NCBI GenBank assembly: GCA_002345505.1
Contig: DDWJ01000010.1
Coordinates: 37,298-78,804, forward strand
Source of the DNA: Caryophanales bacterium UBA2289
GTDB taxonomy: Bacteria > Bacillota_I > Bacilli_A > Izemoplasmatales > Hujiaoplasmataceae
Reading direction: 5' to 3'
Length of the DNA stretch: 41,507 nucleotides
The notes below the pieces were generated by a model. The model was not told the origin of the DNA. It made no database searches and saw only the letters and a list, made by a program, of their open reading frames with translations. Made by a program: the position numbers and the translations under genes. The number at the start of each line of letters is the position of its first letter. Position 1 is the first letter of the stretch. This document shows, piece by piece, positions 1 to 8,179 of this stretch.

Positions 1-1
1 T

Positions 2-475
2 TTTGCTAAAGAAGAAGTTAAAAGAGTAAGTTACTCCAAGAAAATCAATGATATTTTAGATGATGAAACGATTCGTTTGCTTGAAAGTGGTAGTGAGTAC
101 CATAAGTATTTAGAGATGTTACATTTTAATAATGTAATTGGAACGAGCGTAAATTACCCTAATTTTGTGAGGCTGGCTATAGAAGAGTTAGTTGGCAGTA
201 GTTTGTTTAAAGGTTTAAAGAATCCTAAGTATTATAAAGAATATGAGTTCTATGAAGAAACTAATGAAGGAGTTTTTCGAGGTGTAATTGACCTTTTAAT
301 CATTGATGATTTTAAGATTATTGCTTTAGATTATAAGTTGAAGAATATCGAAGATAGTGCTTATAAAAGACAATTACTAGGTTATTATAACTATTTAAGA
401 ACTAAGACGAATAAACCAGTACAATTATTTCTTTATTCGTTAACAAATAGAGTGTTGAAAGAAATAGTTTTGTGA
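2..475 (+). CDS. C-terminal end of a UvrD/AddA-like helicase-nuclease (5' part outside window)
   Basis: The reading frame is open from base 2, so this is the 3' end of a longer gene cut by the window edge; the TTG at 77 is not a credible start. The visible 157 residues look like the PD-(D/E)XK nuclease domain at the C terminus of AddA/RecB-type helicases: an early G-x-x-x-H-K-Y-L-E-M segment, then GVIDLLI and, about 15 residues on, LDYKLK, which are the D and D-x-K metal-site strands, followed by a YKRQLLGYYNYL helix. In this family the domain cuts DNA during double-strand break end processing. The gene ends with TGA and lies 32 bases before the Sel1 gene. The family is well supported; whether it is addA or another UvrD-type nuclease cannot be told without the helicase part. 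Confidence 0.75.
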   Translation, partial: FAKEEVKRVSYSKKINDILDDETIRLLESGSEYHKYLEMLHFNNVIGTSVNYPNFVRLAIEELVGSSLFKGLKNPKYYKEYEFYEETNEGVFRGVIDLLIIDDFKIIALDYKLKNIEDSAYKRQLLGYYNYLRTKTNKPVQLFLYSLTNRVLKEIVL

Positions 476-507
476 TAGAATAAAGTATACATGAGGGGTT
501 GATGTAA

Positions 508-1446
508 ATGGCAAGTATTGAACTTGTGCAACGGGCAAAAGAATACTTTATAGCCAAAAACTATAAGGAAGCATTTAATCTTCTTAAAAAGACTAACAAA
601 GAGAGTCCAGAAGCGGCTTATTATTTGGGATTAATGTATTATTATGGTTATTATGTCGAGGTTGATGAAAATCTCGCTTTTGCCAATTTTAAACTTGCTT
701 GGGAAGGTCTTCATGAAGAGGGTATTTATATGCTGGGTAAAATGTATGAAGAAGGCAGAGGCGTAGAAAAGAGTTACGAGCAAGCTTTCAAACTTTATCA
801 AGCGGCTTCTCATAGTGAAAATGCATTACTTAGAATCGCGAATTTTTATGAAACTGGTAAGTTTGTTTCTAAGAGTGTTACTAATGCAATTAAGATTTAT
901 AATGATTTACAGAAAAAGAATAATGCGTTTGCGATGTATAAAATTGGATCGTTTTATTATAGCGGTGAAGGTTTAAAGAAAGATTTAAATAATGCTTATA
1001 AATGGTTGAATAAAGCACTTTTAGCGGGATCAGTAGAAGCGATGAATCATTTTAGAATTATTGGAACTAAGAGTAAGACTGATACAAGAACTACACAAGA
1101 TTTGTTTAATGCCGGTAGAGCTTTAGTAAACAAAAAAATGGTTGAAGAAGCATTGCCTTATTTAGAGGCAGCGGCTAAAGAACGGTTTTTACCAGCGATT
1201 TCATTGATGTATGAGATCTATAAAAATGGGATTGGTGTTGATAAGGATTTAAGTTCGGCATATAAGGTTTTGAAGCGGTATGAATCTTATAAGGAACCAG
1301 AGATATATTATTTAATTGGGCAAACTTTTGAGAATGGTGAAGGTGTTGATTCTTCCTATGTTTTAGCAGCAGAGTATTATGAGATGGCTACAAGTCTTGA
1401 GCATGAGCCTAGTCTAAAAGCATTAAAAGAGTTAAGGGGGTATTGA
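508..1446 (+). CDS. Sel1-repeat (TPR-like) protein, 312 aa
   Basis: A soluble protein made almost entirely of Sel1-like repeats, about 36 residues each, with the signature A..LG.MY..G.GV...-A...Y..A. Clear copies start near residues 34, 69, 104, 139, 227 and 263; a less regular stretch at about 175-225 separates the two blocks. There is no signal peptide or membrane segment. Sel1 arrays are alpha-solenoids that hold protein partners; no catalytic domain is visible, so the partner is unknown. A GAGGGGT ribosome site lies 9 bases before the ATG. The stop codon overlaps the start of the next Sel1 gene, so the two are co-transcribed and probably translationally coupled. Confidence 0.85.
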   Translation: MASIELVQRAKEYFIAKNYKEAFNLLKKTNKESPEAAYYLGLMYYYGYYVEVDENLAFANFKLAWEGLHEEGIYMLGKMYEEGRGVEKSYEQAFKLYQAASHSENALLRIANFYETGKFVSKSVTNAIKIYNDLQKKNNAFAMYKIGSFYYSGEGLKKDLNNAYKWLNKALLAGSVEAMNHFRIIGTKSKTDTRTTQDLFNAGRALVNKKMVEEALPYLEAAAKERFLPAISLMYEIYKNGIGVDKDLSSAYKVLKRYESYKEPEIYYLIGQTFENGEGVDSSYVLAAEYYEMATSLEHEPSLKALKELRGY

Positions 1447-3164
1447 TGATGAATAATCAAATGACACCTAAAGAGTTAAATGAGATCGGTGATCAATATT
1501 TCTACGGTCAAGGAATTGATAAGAATATTGAAGTAGCCTTTACCTATTATAAACGTGCAGCTGATCAGAATAACCCAGTGGGTTTAGCTAATGTTGGTAA
1601 GTATTTTTTAGCTAAGTTAGATGAAACCCAAGCTTTTTCTTATTATGAGAAAAGTGCACTTATGGGTTATCCTTTAGCTTTTGTTAAATTAAGCGATATG
1701 TATTTAAATGGTATAGGTGTTAAAAAGAATAAGAAAAAAGCTTTTAAGATGATGGAAGAAGCAGCTAATTTAAATGAAATTGATGCTTATCATTTGCTTG
1801 GTCAATATTATTTATTAGGCATAGGTACTTCAAAGAATGAAAAGAAAGCTTTAGAGTTATTTGAAAGAAGCGCTACTAGCGGAAACACGGAAGGAATGTA
1901 TCATTTAGGATATTTGTTATTAAATGGCAAAACAGTTAAGAATGACGCAGAAACAGCTTTTTTCTATTTGGATAAAGCCGCTGTTAATAAGAGTTTAAAT
2001 GCGATTAAGTATTTAAAGACTCTTTATCAAACACCACATGTATATTTAAAGAAGAAGTCAGATTTATACTGTCAAGAGATGCTCTTTTATTATGATGAAA
2101 TATTAGCGCAACTAGATGATGTTGAAGCGCTTAAAAGAGTTGCTAATGTTTATTATAATGGTAATGCTTTTACAAAGATAAATTTTGAAAAATCAATTAA
2201 ATATTTTAAGGTGTTATATAGTTTGGATGAGGCTGATGGTTATTTAGGAATGGGTTTATCCTATATGTATGGCCAAGGAGTTGTAATTGATTTTGAAAGA
2301 GCTAAGGATTATTTGGAAATAGCCGCAAATAGAGGTAGTTCTAAAGCAATGAATGCTTTGGGCGATATGTATAGACTTGGTAAAGGTGTTGTCGTTGACT
2401 TTCAAAGAGCGAGAGATTTTTATCTTGAAGCTGCTAAAAACAATGAAGTTGAATCATTGATTAATCTGGGTCTATTGCATTATCGAAAACAAATTAAAAA
2501 TGCTAATGATGGATTGGCTTTTCAGTTTATGACTAAGGCCAGTGAACTTGGAAATGGAGCTAGTTTCTATTGGCTTGGTGTTTTTCAAGAAAAAGGTATT
2601 GGTGTTAATCCGAATAAGGATTTAGCTAAGAAGAATTTGGTGAAAGCAATCGAAAATGGTAATACTGGAGCTAAGTATAAGTTAGCGCAGATTATCTATG
2701 ATGAAACTATCGCTTCGAAAATTTCTAAGAAGAAGTTAGATAAGAACTTTCTTGAAGTAAAACAGTTATTGATTGATTATATTAATAGTCCTTTAGCTCA
2801 GGAAGTAAATGTCTTATATGCAATGCAAATGCTTGGCGATATGCATGCGTTTGATGCGTTTAGCGAAGCGTCAAAAAAGGTTACGAGATATTGGTATGAA
2901 TTAGCTGCGGAAAAAGGTTTTTCTAAAGCGTGTGTAAGAATGTATGATATTTTAAAAGATACTGAAGAGAAGCGTGCGATGTATTGGCTTAATAAAGCTT
3001 GTGAAAAACCAAGTGATGGTGAAGAATTATTTAAGATGAGCATTATCTATGAAGAAGGTCTTCATGGAATAATGGCAAATAAGATTAGATCAGTTGAGTT
3101 ACTAAAGAAATCAGCTGAACTACAGTTTCAACCGGCAATAATGCGTTTAACAATGAGAAAATAA
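1446..3164 (+). CDS. Sel1-repeat (TPR-like) protein, about 572 aa
   Basis: A longer Sel1 array than its upstream neighbour, with about a dozen repeats of the form A...LG..Y..G.GV.-D...A..Y..-AA. The best copies contain YLNGIGVKKN, YLLGIGTSKN, YMYGQGVVID, YRLGKGVVVD and EKGIGVNPN. No signal peptide, membrane segment or enzyme domain is seen. TTG 1443, ATG 1446 and ATG 1449 are all in frame; GGGGG at 1436-1440 favours ATG 1446 or 1449, and 1446 overlaps the preceding TGA by one base. The gene ends in a strong terminator. Family assignment is firm and function unknown: a scaffold or adaptor is the usual role of such arrays. The adjacent pair probably arose by duplication and extension, which is inference. 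Confidence 0.85.
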   Translation: MMNNQMTPKELNEIGDQYFYGQGIDKNIEVAFTYYKRAADQNNPVGLANVGKYFLAKLDETQAFSYYEKSALMGYPLAFVKLSDMYLNGIGVKKNKKKAFKMMEEAANLNEIDAYHLLGQYYLLGIGTSKNEKKALELFERSATSGNTEGMYHLGYLLLNGKTVKNDAETAFFYLDKAAVNKSLNAIKYLKTLYQTPHVYLKKKSDLYCQEMLFYYDEILAQLDDVEALKRVANVYYNGNAFTKINFEKSIKYFKVLYSLDEADGYLGMGLSYMYGQGVVIDFERAKDYLEIAANRGSSKAMNALGDMYRLGKGVVVDFQRARDFYLEAAKNNEVESLINLGLLHYRKQIKNANDGLAFQFMTKASELGNGASFYWLGVFQEKGIGVNPNKDLAKKNLVKAIENGNTGAKYKLAQIIYDETIASKISKKKLDKNFLEVKQLLIDYINSPLAQEVNVLYAMQMLGDMHAFDAFSEASKKVTRYWYELAAEKGFSKACVRMYDILKDTEEKRAMYWLNKACEKPSDGEELFKMSIIYEEGLHGIMANKIRSVELLKKSAELQFQPAIMRLTMRK

Positions 3165-3194
3165 ACTATAGAAGAAATTTCTATAGTTTTTTTT
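3164..3194 (+). terminator. Intrinsic terminator after the Sel1 pair
   Basis: A perfect 10-bp stem (AACTATAGAA with TTCTATAGTT), a 5-base loop and eight T. It overlaps the last base of the Sel1 stop codon and separates that pair from the membrane-protein operon downstream. Confidence 0.85.
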
Positions 3195-3277
3195 GATGTT
3201 TATCGCGGTTGTTGGTTGTTTTAATATTTAAAACAAAGTAAAATAATTGATATAAAATAAAAGTGCTTGGGGGAAAT

Positions 3278-4072
3278 ATGTTGAATTTATACTTTTTAAG
3301 TGATGTAGCTTTAGTTAAAGATGCCTGGTGGCTTTACTTAATGGGATTTATCGTTACAGTTTTTATTATCGGTGGTTCGCTTTATTTTGCGTTTAAAGCC
3401 TATAAGCGTTCAAAAGAGCTAGAAATGCCTAAGGAGAAAATAAAGAAAGTAGTGGTATCAAGTGTGAGCTTTTCTGTTTTACCTTCAATCGGGATATTTA
3501 TTGGGGTTATTACAATGGCAGGCTTATTAGGTGTTCCGTTACCTTGGATTAGACTTAGCGTTTTAGGAGCTTTACATTATGAACTAATGGCTGTAAGTGT
3601 TGCGGCTGATGGAGTTACTGTAGCTTCACTTACAGTTGAAAACTTTGTTACAATTGCTTTTGTGATGACGATAGCGATTATTTGGGGGAGTCTATTCGCC
3701 TTATTTTTCTTTAAGAAATATCAAAAGAAGTTTGTCGATAAGGTTAATGTCAGTGATAAGAAGAGTTTCTCGGGGTTAATCTTTCAATCGGTTTTCATCG
3801 GTTTAATCTCAGCTTATTTTGGTGATGCTTTCGCTAAAATGATCAATTATGAGGTTAAAGAAGTAGTTGATGGAGCCTATACGGGTAATATGCTTGATAA
3901 GACGACATTTGTACCATTGATTGTCTTTGTTTCGAGTTTTATCTTCATGGCCTTCTTTGATTATCTTGTCAATAAAAAGAATCAACGATGGCTGGAAAAC
4001 TTCCAGTTATCGCTTTCGATGATTTTAGGGATGACTCTGGCGGTACTGTTTGGTTTAGGAGGTATCTACTAA
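3278..4072 (+). CDS. DUF5058-like polytopic membrane protein
   Basis: A 264-residue membrane protein with six likely helices (around residues 18-38, 58-82, 115-140, 162-182, 208-228, 238-260). The conserved-looking core is PLPWIRLSVLGALHYE at 87-102, just after the second helix; this resembles the DUF5058 family as I remember it. No transport function can be read directly. The frame is open from GTG 3263, but GGGGGA at 3269-3274 lies just before ATG 3278, so I start there. Its stop TAA overlaps the ATG of a second small membrane protein, and an M20 peptidase and a serine hydrolase follow. The pair may be two subunits of one transporter (inference). No clear promoter was found in 3195-3277. 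Confidence 0.65.
   Translation: MLNLYFLSDVALVKDAWWLYLMGFIVTVFIIGGSLYFAFKAYKRSKELEMPKEKIKKVVVSSVSFSVLPSIGIFIGVITMAGLLGVPLPWIRLSVLGALHYELMAVSVAADGVTVASLTVENFVTIAFVMTIAIIWGSLFALFFFKKYQKKFVDKVNVSDKKSFSGLIFQSVFIGLISAYFGDAFAKMINYEVKEVVDGAYTGNMLDKTTFVPLIVFVSSFIFMAFFDYLVNKKNQRWLENFQLSLSMILGMTLAVLFGLGGIY
4057..4063 (+). promoter_or_regulatory. Strong Shine-Dalgarno that fixes the next start
   Basis: AGGAGGT, eight bases before ATG 4072. It lies inside the end of the preceding gene and shows that translation of the second membrane protein starts at 4072, not at the in-frame ATG 3988. Confidence 0.8.
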
Positions 4073-4728
4073 TGAAAAACTATCGTGAAGAGATGCATTT
4101 TAAAGGAAGAATATTTACAGTCATCGGCATTTGCGTAATGCTTGTAGTACCGTTTGTGATTTGGTTTGCTACTGGAGTAGCACCAAACAATCAAAAATTA
4201 TTAGTGGGAATAGCGACACTTTCATTGATATATTTACCCGGAGGAATAATTGAAGTATTAACTTATGGACCAATCTTAGGAACAAGTGGAACCTATCTTG
4301 CTTTTATTACGGGTAATTTAGTTAATTTAAAGATTCCATGTGTTATGAATGCTAAGGAGATTGTAGGTACAGAGATCAATACGGAAGAGAATGAAATTGT
4401 TTCAACCATCGCAGTTGCTTTTTCATCAATCACAACGGTTGTGATTATGACTTTAGGAGTGTTGATGTTAACACCACTTAAACCTTTCTTGAATTCTCCG
4501 GTATTAGCACCAGCGTTTAATTGGGTTGTATCAGCTCTTTTTGGAGCTTTGGGTTATAAATATTTTAAAAATCATTTAAAACTCATAATTGCACCGTTAA
4601 TATTTGTTATAATATTAAGTATTATAGCACCTAGTTTTGTTTATGGTAATATTGTTATTGTAATCGTCTTATTAGCTTTAATTACAATTTTAGTCGCAAG
4701 GATATTATGGCTTAAGAAGTTAATCTAA
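4072..4728 (+). CDS. Polytopic membrane protein, partner of the DUF5058-like gene
   Basis: A 218-residue, very hydrophobic protein with about six helices and a short basic cytoplasmic N terminus. Between the second and third helices it carries a distinctive loop with TYGPILGTSG, GNLVNLKIPC and TEENEIVST; the loop contains a Cys and acidic residues that could bind a substrate or ion, but I do not recognise the family. TAATG overlap with the upstream gene indicates strict co-translation, so I infer that the two proteins form a heteromeric membrane complex. In the longer frame starting at 3988 the extra residues are a shadow of the upstream gene. The M20 peptidase starts 15 bases downstream. Confidence 0.75.
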   Translation: MKNYREEMHFKGRIFTVIGICVMLVVPFVIWFATGVAPNNQKLLVGIATLSLIYLPGGIIEVLTYGPILGTSGTYLAFITGNLVNLKIPCVMNAKEIVGTEINTEENEIVSTIAVAFSSITTVVIMTLGVLMLTPLKPFLNSPVLAPAFNWVVSALFGALGYKYFKNHLKLIIAPLIFVIILSIIAPSFVYGNIVIVIVLLALITILVARILWLKKLI

Positions 4729-4743
4729 GAAAGGATTTTTAAT

Positions 4744-6189
4744 ATGACTGCAGTTTATGTTTTATTGGGTATTATCGCATTTGTAGTTTTACTCTTGTTA
4801 ATTGCGCTTGTTAATACTTTTTTTATCAAAGAACAAGTATTTAAAGATGCTAAAACTCTAGATTATTCTAAAAGTGAAGAGTATGCTTTAAAGTTTAAAG
4901 AAATGATTAAGGTTAAAACGATTTCTTATGATGAGACTATTGATAATAAAGATTCTTTTATCAAATTAAAGAAAGTAATGAGAGAACTATTTCCGAATGT
5001 GTTTTCACAGATGGAAGTAAAAGAGTTTAAAGGTGAGTCAATCATTTTAAAGTGGAAGGGCAAATCAAGTGACAAACCACTCGTTTTAATGAGTCATATC
5101 GATGTTGTTCCGGCAGTTGACAGTTCTTGGGATTATGAACCTTTCGGTGGTGAAATTGTTGGCGAAGAGATATTTGGTCGCGGAACGCTTGATACAAAAT
5201 CAACGGTATTTGCTTTTTATCAAGCTTGTGAAGAATTGATTAAAGAAGGTTATGTTCCTTCAAATGATGTCTATTTAGCTAGTTCAACCGATGAAGAAAC
5301 TTCTGGTTTCGGTGCTAGTTTAACAGTTGAATGGTTAAAGAAAAATAATGTCAGACCGTTCTTAGTAGTTGACGAAGGTGGAACCGTATTAAGCAATTCT
5401 TTACCATCTTTAAAAAGACCGATGGCAGTAGTAGGAATCTTGGAAAAAGGCTATGTTGATATCAAATTAACGGCTAAGAGTTTTGGTGGACATTCATCAA
5501 CCCCGCCAAAAAATACTCCGGTTGCTAGACTATCAAAGTTAGTTACTGATATTGAACAAAACTTTCCTTTTAAGACAAAGATGATACCAGAAGTTGAAAC
5601 ATTATTTAAAACTGCTGCACCTTCAATGAAGGGAATTTATAAATATCTATTTGGTAATCTCTGGCTTTTTAAAGGGTTGTTAACATGGATGTTGCCAAAG
5701 ATTAGTCCGTTCGGTAGAGCATTACTTTCAACTACAATTGCTTTTACGATGATGAAGGGTTCAGATGCTGAAAATGTTATACCAGCTGAAGCTTATGTGA
5801 TTGCTAACTTAAGAACCCATCCAATTCAAAATGTTGAGGAAAGTTTTGCAGTTGTAAAAACAATCGCTAAAAAGTATGACATCGAAGCAGAAATAGTTTC
5901 TAAACGCGATACTTCAAGTATGGTAGATATCAAGGGTGAAGGTTATAAGTATTTAGAATCAATTATTAAAACCTGTTTTCCAGATGCGCTTGTTAGTCCT
6001 TATGTGATGTTAGGGGGAACTGATTGTCGGTTCTACAGTGAAGTAACTGATGCAAACTTAAGATTTTCACCAGTTAGAATGGACAATGAAGAGTTGAAGA
6101 AGATGCATGGAAACAACGAATCTATTAAGATTAAATCGCTTGTAGAAGCTAAGAACTTCTATCAAGAATTAATAAAAAATAATAAATAA
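4744..6189 (+). CDS. Membrane-anchored M20 family metallopeptidase (PM20D1/CPS1-like)
   Basis: A zinc-dependent amidohydrolase of peptidase family M20, 481 aa. Residues 3-25 form an uncleaved N-terminal membrane helix, so the catalytic part is probably outside the cell. The metal-site residues are all present: H118 in MSHIDVVP, D150 in GTLDTKS, catalytic base and ligand E184/E185 in DEETSG, D210 in VVDEGG, and H455 in KMHGNN. The dimerisation insert begins near GYVDIKL. The anchored layout and the GTLDTKS motif resemble yeast carboxypeptidase S and animal PM20D1, which act on small peptides or N-acyl amino acids; the substrate here is unknown. It lies in a tight operon after the two membrane proteins and 15 bases before a serine hydrolase, suggesting extracellular hydrolysis linked to uptake (inference). 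Confidence 0.85.
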   Translation: MTAVYVLLGIIAFVVLLLLIALVNTFFIKEQVFKDAKTLDYSKSEEYALKFKEMIKVKTISYDETIDNKDSFIKLKKVMRELFPNVFSQMEVKEFKGESIILKWKGKSSDKPLVLMSHIDVVPAVDSSWDYEPFGGEIVGEEIFGRGTLDTKSTVFAFYQACEELIKEGYVPSNDVYLASSTDEETSGFGASLTVEWLKKNNVRPFLVVDEGGTVLSNSLPSLKRPMAVVGILEKGYVDIKLTAKSFGGHSSTPPKNTPVARLSKLVTDIEQNFPFKTKMIPEVETLFKTAAPSMKGIYKYLFGNLWLFKGLLTWMLPKISPFGRALLSTTIAFTMMKGSDAENVIPAEAYVIANLRTHPIQNVEESFAVVKTIAKKYDIEAEIVSKRDTSSMVDIKGEGYKYLESIIKTCFPDALVSPYVMLGGTDCRFYSEVTDANLRFSPVRMDNEELKKMHGNNESIKIKSLVEAKNFYQELIKNNK

Positions 6190-6204
6190 AGGATAGGTGA
6201 ATTA

Positions 6205-7233
6205 ATGATGATTTTTCCCAAGGAGGATTTCAATAAGAAATCTTGTAAAGAAGCCAATGTTAATAAGGGTTTGATTGTTGATATGTTCAACAAAATTGAA
6301 GATGAATTATACAACATCCACTCAATGATGCTAGTCAAAGACGGCTCAAAAGTTTTTGAAGCTTACGCTCATGATTTTTTTCCTGAGAGTAAGAACAACG
6401 TTTACTCAGTCTCAAAATCATTTACTTCTGTAGCTATCGGGATTTTAGTTGATAAGGGTTTAGTTGATTTAGATAACTTTGTCTTATATTACTTTAGTGA
6501 AGAAGTTAAAGATTATATTAAGGAATACGAAGGCTTAAAGGTCAAACACTTACTCACAATGACTGTAGGTCAAGAGAAGGATTTGTTTAAGGATCTTACT
6601 CCTAGTGACAATCCATTTGAAATCTTTTTCAATGTACCGTTAACCTCAGAACCAGGAACTGTTTTTATGTATAGTAATTTTGCTAGTTTTATGCTTTCTG
6701 CGATTGTCACTAAAGTTACTGGTAAAAACATGAATGATTTTTTGAATGAATATTTATACAAGAAAATTGGTATGGAAAAACCTGCTTGGAATAGCGTTAG
6801 AGAATATACTTTTGGTTGTACTGGATTAGAAATAAGCTTACAGGATATGGCTAGATTTGGATTGTTAATCTTAAATGACGGCAAATGGGAAGATGAAGAG
6901 ATTGTAACTAAAAATTACTTAGATAAAGCACTTGATAAGCAAATAGCCGAACCAGGAACACCGTTTTTCTATGGTTATCAATTTTGGATAGCGAACAATT
7001 ATCAGATGGCTGCAGGGATGTTTAAACAATATATTATTATCGATAAAAGATATAATGTTGTCTTTGCAATGCAGGCTTATGAAGAAAGAGATGTTTTAGG
7101 TTTATACTTGAATTATATTGTTAAAGCTTGTGAAAAAGGTTATGAGTATTCGGAATTGTCGATTAGAGACTTTATTAGAAAATTTAGATATAATTCAATC
7201 CCAGTGATTGAAAAAGAAAAGAATGAAAGATAA
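6205..7233 (+). CDS. Serine hydrolase of the beta-lactamase / class C fold
   Basis: A 342-residue protein of the penicillin-binding-protein/beta-lactamase superfamily (COG1680-type). The nucleophile motif SVSK is at residues 68-71 (S68, K71) and the YSN motif at 156-158; the third motif is poorly conserved, probably around AAGMFKQ near residue 270, where relatives have HTG/KTG-like residues. No signal peptide is visible, so it looks cytoplasmic. Relatives are esterases, D-amino-acid peptidases or amidases; resistance activity is not implied. ATG 6205 and ATG 6208 are adjacent, with AGGTGA at 6195-6200 favouring 6208. It is the last gene of the membrane-protein/M20 operon and is followed by a terminator. 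Confidence 0.8.
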   Translation: MMIFPKEDFNKKSCKEANVNKGLIVDMFNKIEDELYNIHSMMLVKDGSKVFEAYAHDFFPESKNNVYSVSKSFTSVAIGILVDKGLVDLDNFVLYYFSEEVKDYIKEYEGLKVKHLLTMTVGQEKDLFKDLTPSDNPFEIFFNVPLTSEPGTVFMYSNFASFMLSAIVTKVTGKNMNDFLNEYLYKKIGMEKPAWNSVREYTFGCTGLEISLQDMARFGLLILNDGKWEDEEIVTKNYLDKALDKQIAEPGTPFFYGYQFWIANNYQMAAGMFKQYIIIDKRYNVVFAMQAYEERDVLGLYLNYIVKACEKGYEYSELSIRDFIRKFRYNSIPVIEKEKNER

Positions 7234-7253
7234 CTTAGAAATCGTGGTGTTAA

Positions 7254-7287
7254 AGGGGAAAGTTTATAGACAACTTTCTCTTTTTTT
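7254..7287 (+). terminator. Intrinsic terminator after the serine hydrolase
   Basis: A stem with a 7-bp perfect core, GAAAGTT (7258-7264) with AACTTTC (7272-7278), extended outward by G-T/G-C pairs to A7254, then seven T at 7281-7287. The -35 box of the next promoter lies in the loop. Confidence 0.75.
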
Positions 7288-7295
7288 GTTATAAT
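7267..7295 (+). promoter_or_regulatory. SigA-type promoter for the cvfB-like gene
   Basis: TAGACA (7267-7272), a 17-base spacer and a perfect TATAAT (7290-7295). It starts inside the upstream terminator hairpin and gives a short leader before TTG 7324. Confidence 0.75.
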
Positions 7296-7323
7296 GTTAC
7301 AGTAGATTGGAGTTGGACTTCTT

Positions 7324-8178
7324 TTGGCTATAGAATTAGGAAAAATCAATCGTTTGGAAGTAAAACGAGAAGCCGATATCAGTTATATTTTGACTGACGG
7401 GGAACAAGAAATATTTTTACATAAAAAGGAAGCGGAAAGAGCTTATGAGATCGGTGAATTAATCGATGTTTTTTTGTATGATGATAATCAAGCAAGAATA
7501 ACAGCTTCCACTAAACCTCCATCTGTAAGTATTGGTGAAACAGCACTTTTAAATGTTGTTTCAACTAATTATAATTACGGTGCTTTTTTGTATTATGGAA
7601 TGGTCAAAGATTTGTTATTGTCGATTGATGATTTGCCCAAGAGCCATCGACTTTGGCCAAAACCTAATGACAAACTTTTCGTAACAATGAAAGAGAAGCA
7701 CGGAAGATTGTTTGCACATCTTTTGACGCGTCAAGACATGCGCGATATGTATGATACAGACGAAGAATTACCTGTTAAAGAATATTATGATATCTATCAT
7801 TTATTGTATTTAGAGAACGGAATTATTGGCTTTACAGAAAATGGAACGGAAGTATTCATCCATAAGAACAATTACCGTGATTTACCAAGAATTGGTCAAA
7901 AATTAAATGTTAGAATCTTAGCTAAAAACGAATATAATTATACTGGGACTTTAATAGCCCAAAAGGAATTGATGTTGGATAAGGACGCCAATATCATTTA
8001 TCAATACCTGCTCGATAACGATGGTGAAATGCCTTTCACAGACAAGAGTGACGTTGATGAGATTTATCAGGTATTCAAGATGAGCAAGAGCGCTTTTAAG
8101 CGTGGTTTAGGTCATCTTAAAAAAATGGATGCAGTTGAACTGAATCCAAACGATACTAAAATAAAAAAGGTGAAATAA
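7324..8178 (+). CDS. cvfB: CvfB/YitL-like S1 RNA-binding protein
   Basis: A 284-residue RNA-binding protein of the CvfB family (virulence and RNA regulator in staphylococci, YitL in Bacillus). It starts like the family, with LGKINRLEV, LTDGEQEIFL and IGELIDVFLY, then ASTKPPSVSIGE and the S1-like strand YNYGAFLYYGMVKDLL near residues 80-95. Later S1-type units end near residue 220, and a C-terminal winged helix (about 225-284) contains SKSAFKRGLGHLKK, as in the solved family structure. The start is TTG, preceded by TTGGAG about 11 bases upstream; no earlier start fits the family N terminus. One base separates it from the YebC-family gene, so they share the promoter at 7267. Confidence 0.85.
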   Translation: MAIELGKINRLEVKREADISYILTDGEQEIFLHKKEAERAYEIGELIDVFLYDDNQARITASTKPPSVSIGETALLNVVSTNYNYGAFLYYGMVKDLLLSIDDLPKSHRLWPKPNDKLFVTMKEKHGRLFAHLLTRQDMRDMYDTDEELPVKEYYDIYHLLYLENGIIGFTENGTEVFIHKNNYRDLPRIGQKLNVRILAKNEYNYTGTLIAQKELMLDKDANIIYQYLLDNDGEMPFTDKSDVDEIYQVFKMSKSAFKRGLGHLKKMDAVELNPNDTKIKKVK

Positions 8179-8179
8179 A

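Noticed and set aside
3988..4071. Upstream in-frame extension of the 218-aa membrane protein
   Set aside because: It overlaps the DUF5058-like gene, reads as polar shadow sequence, and a perfect AGGAGGT points to ATG 4072.
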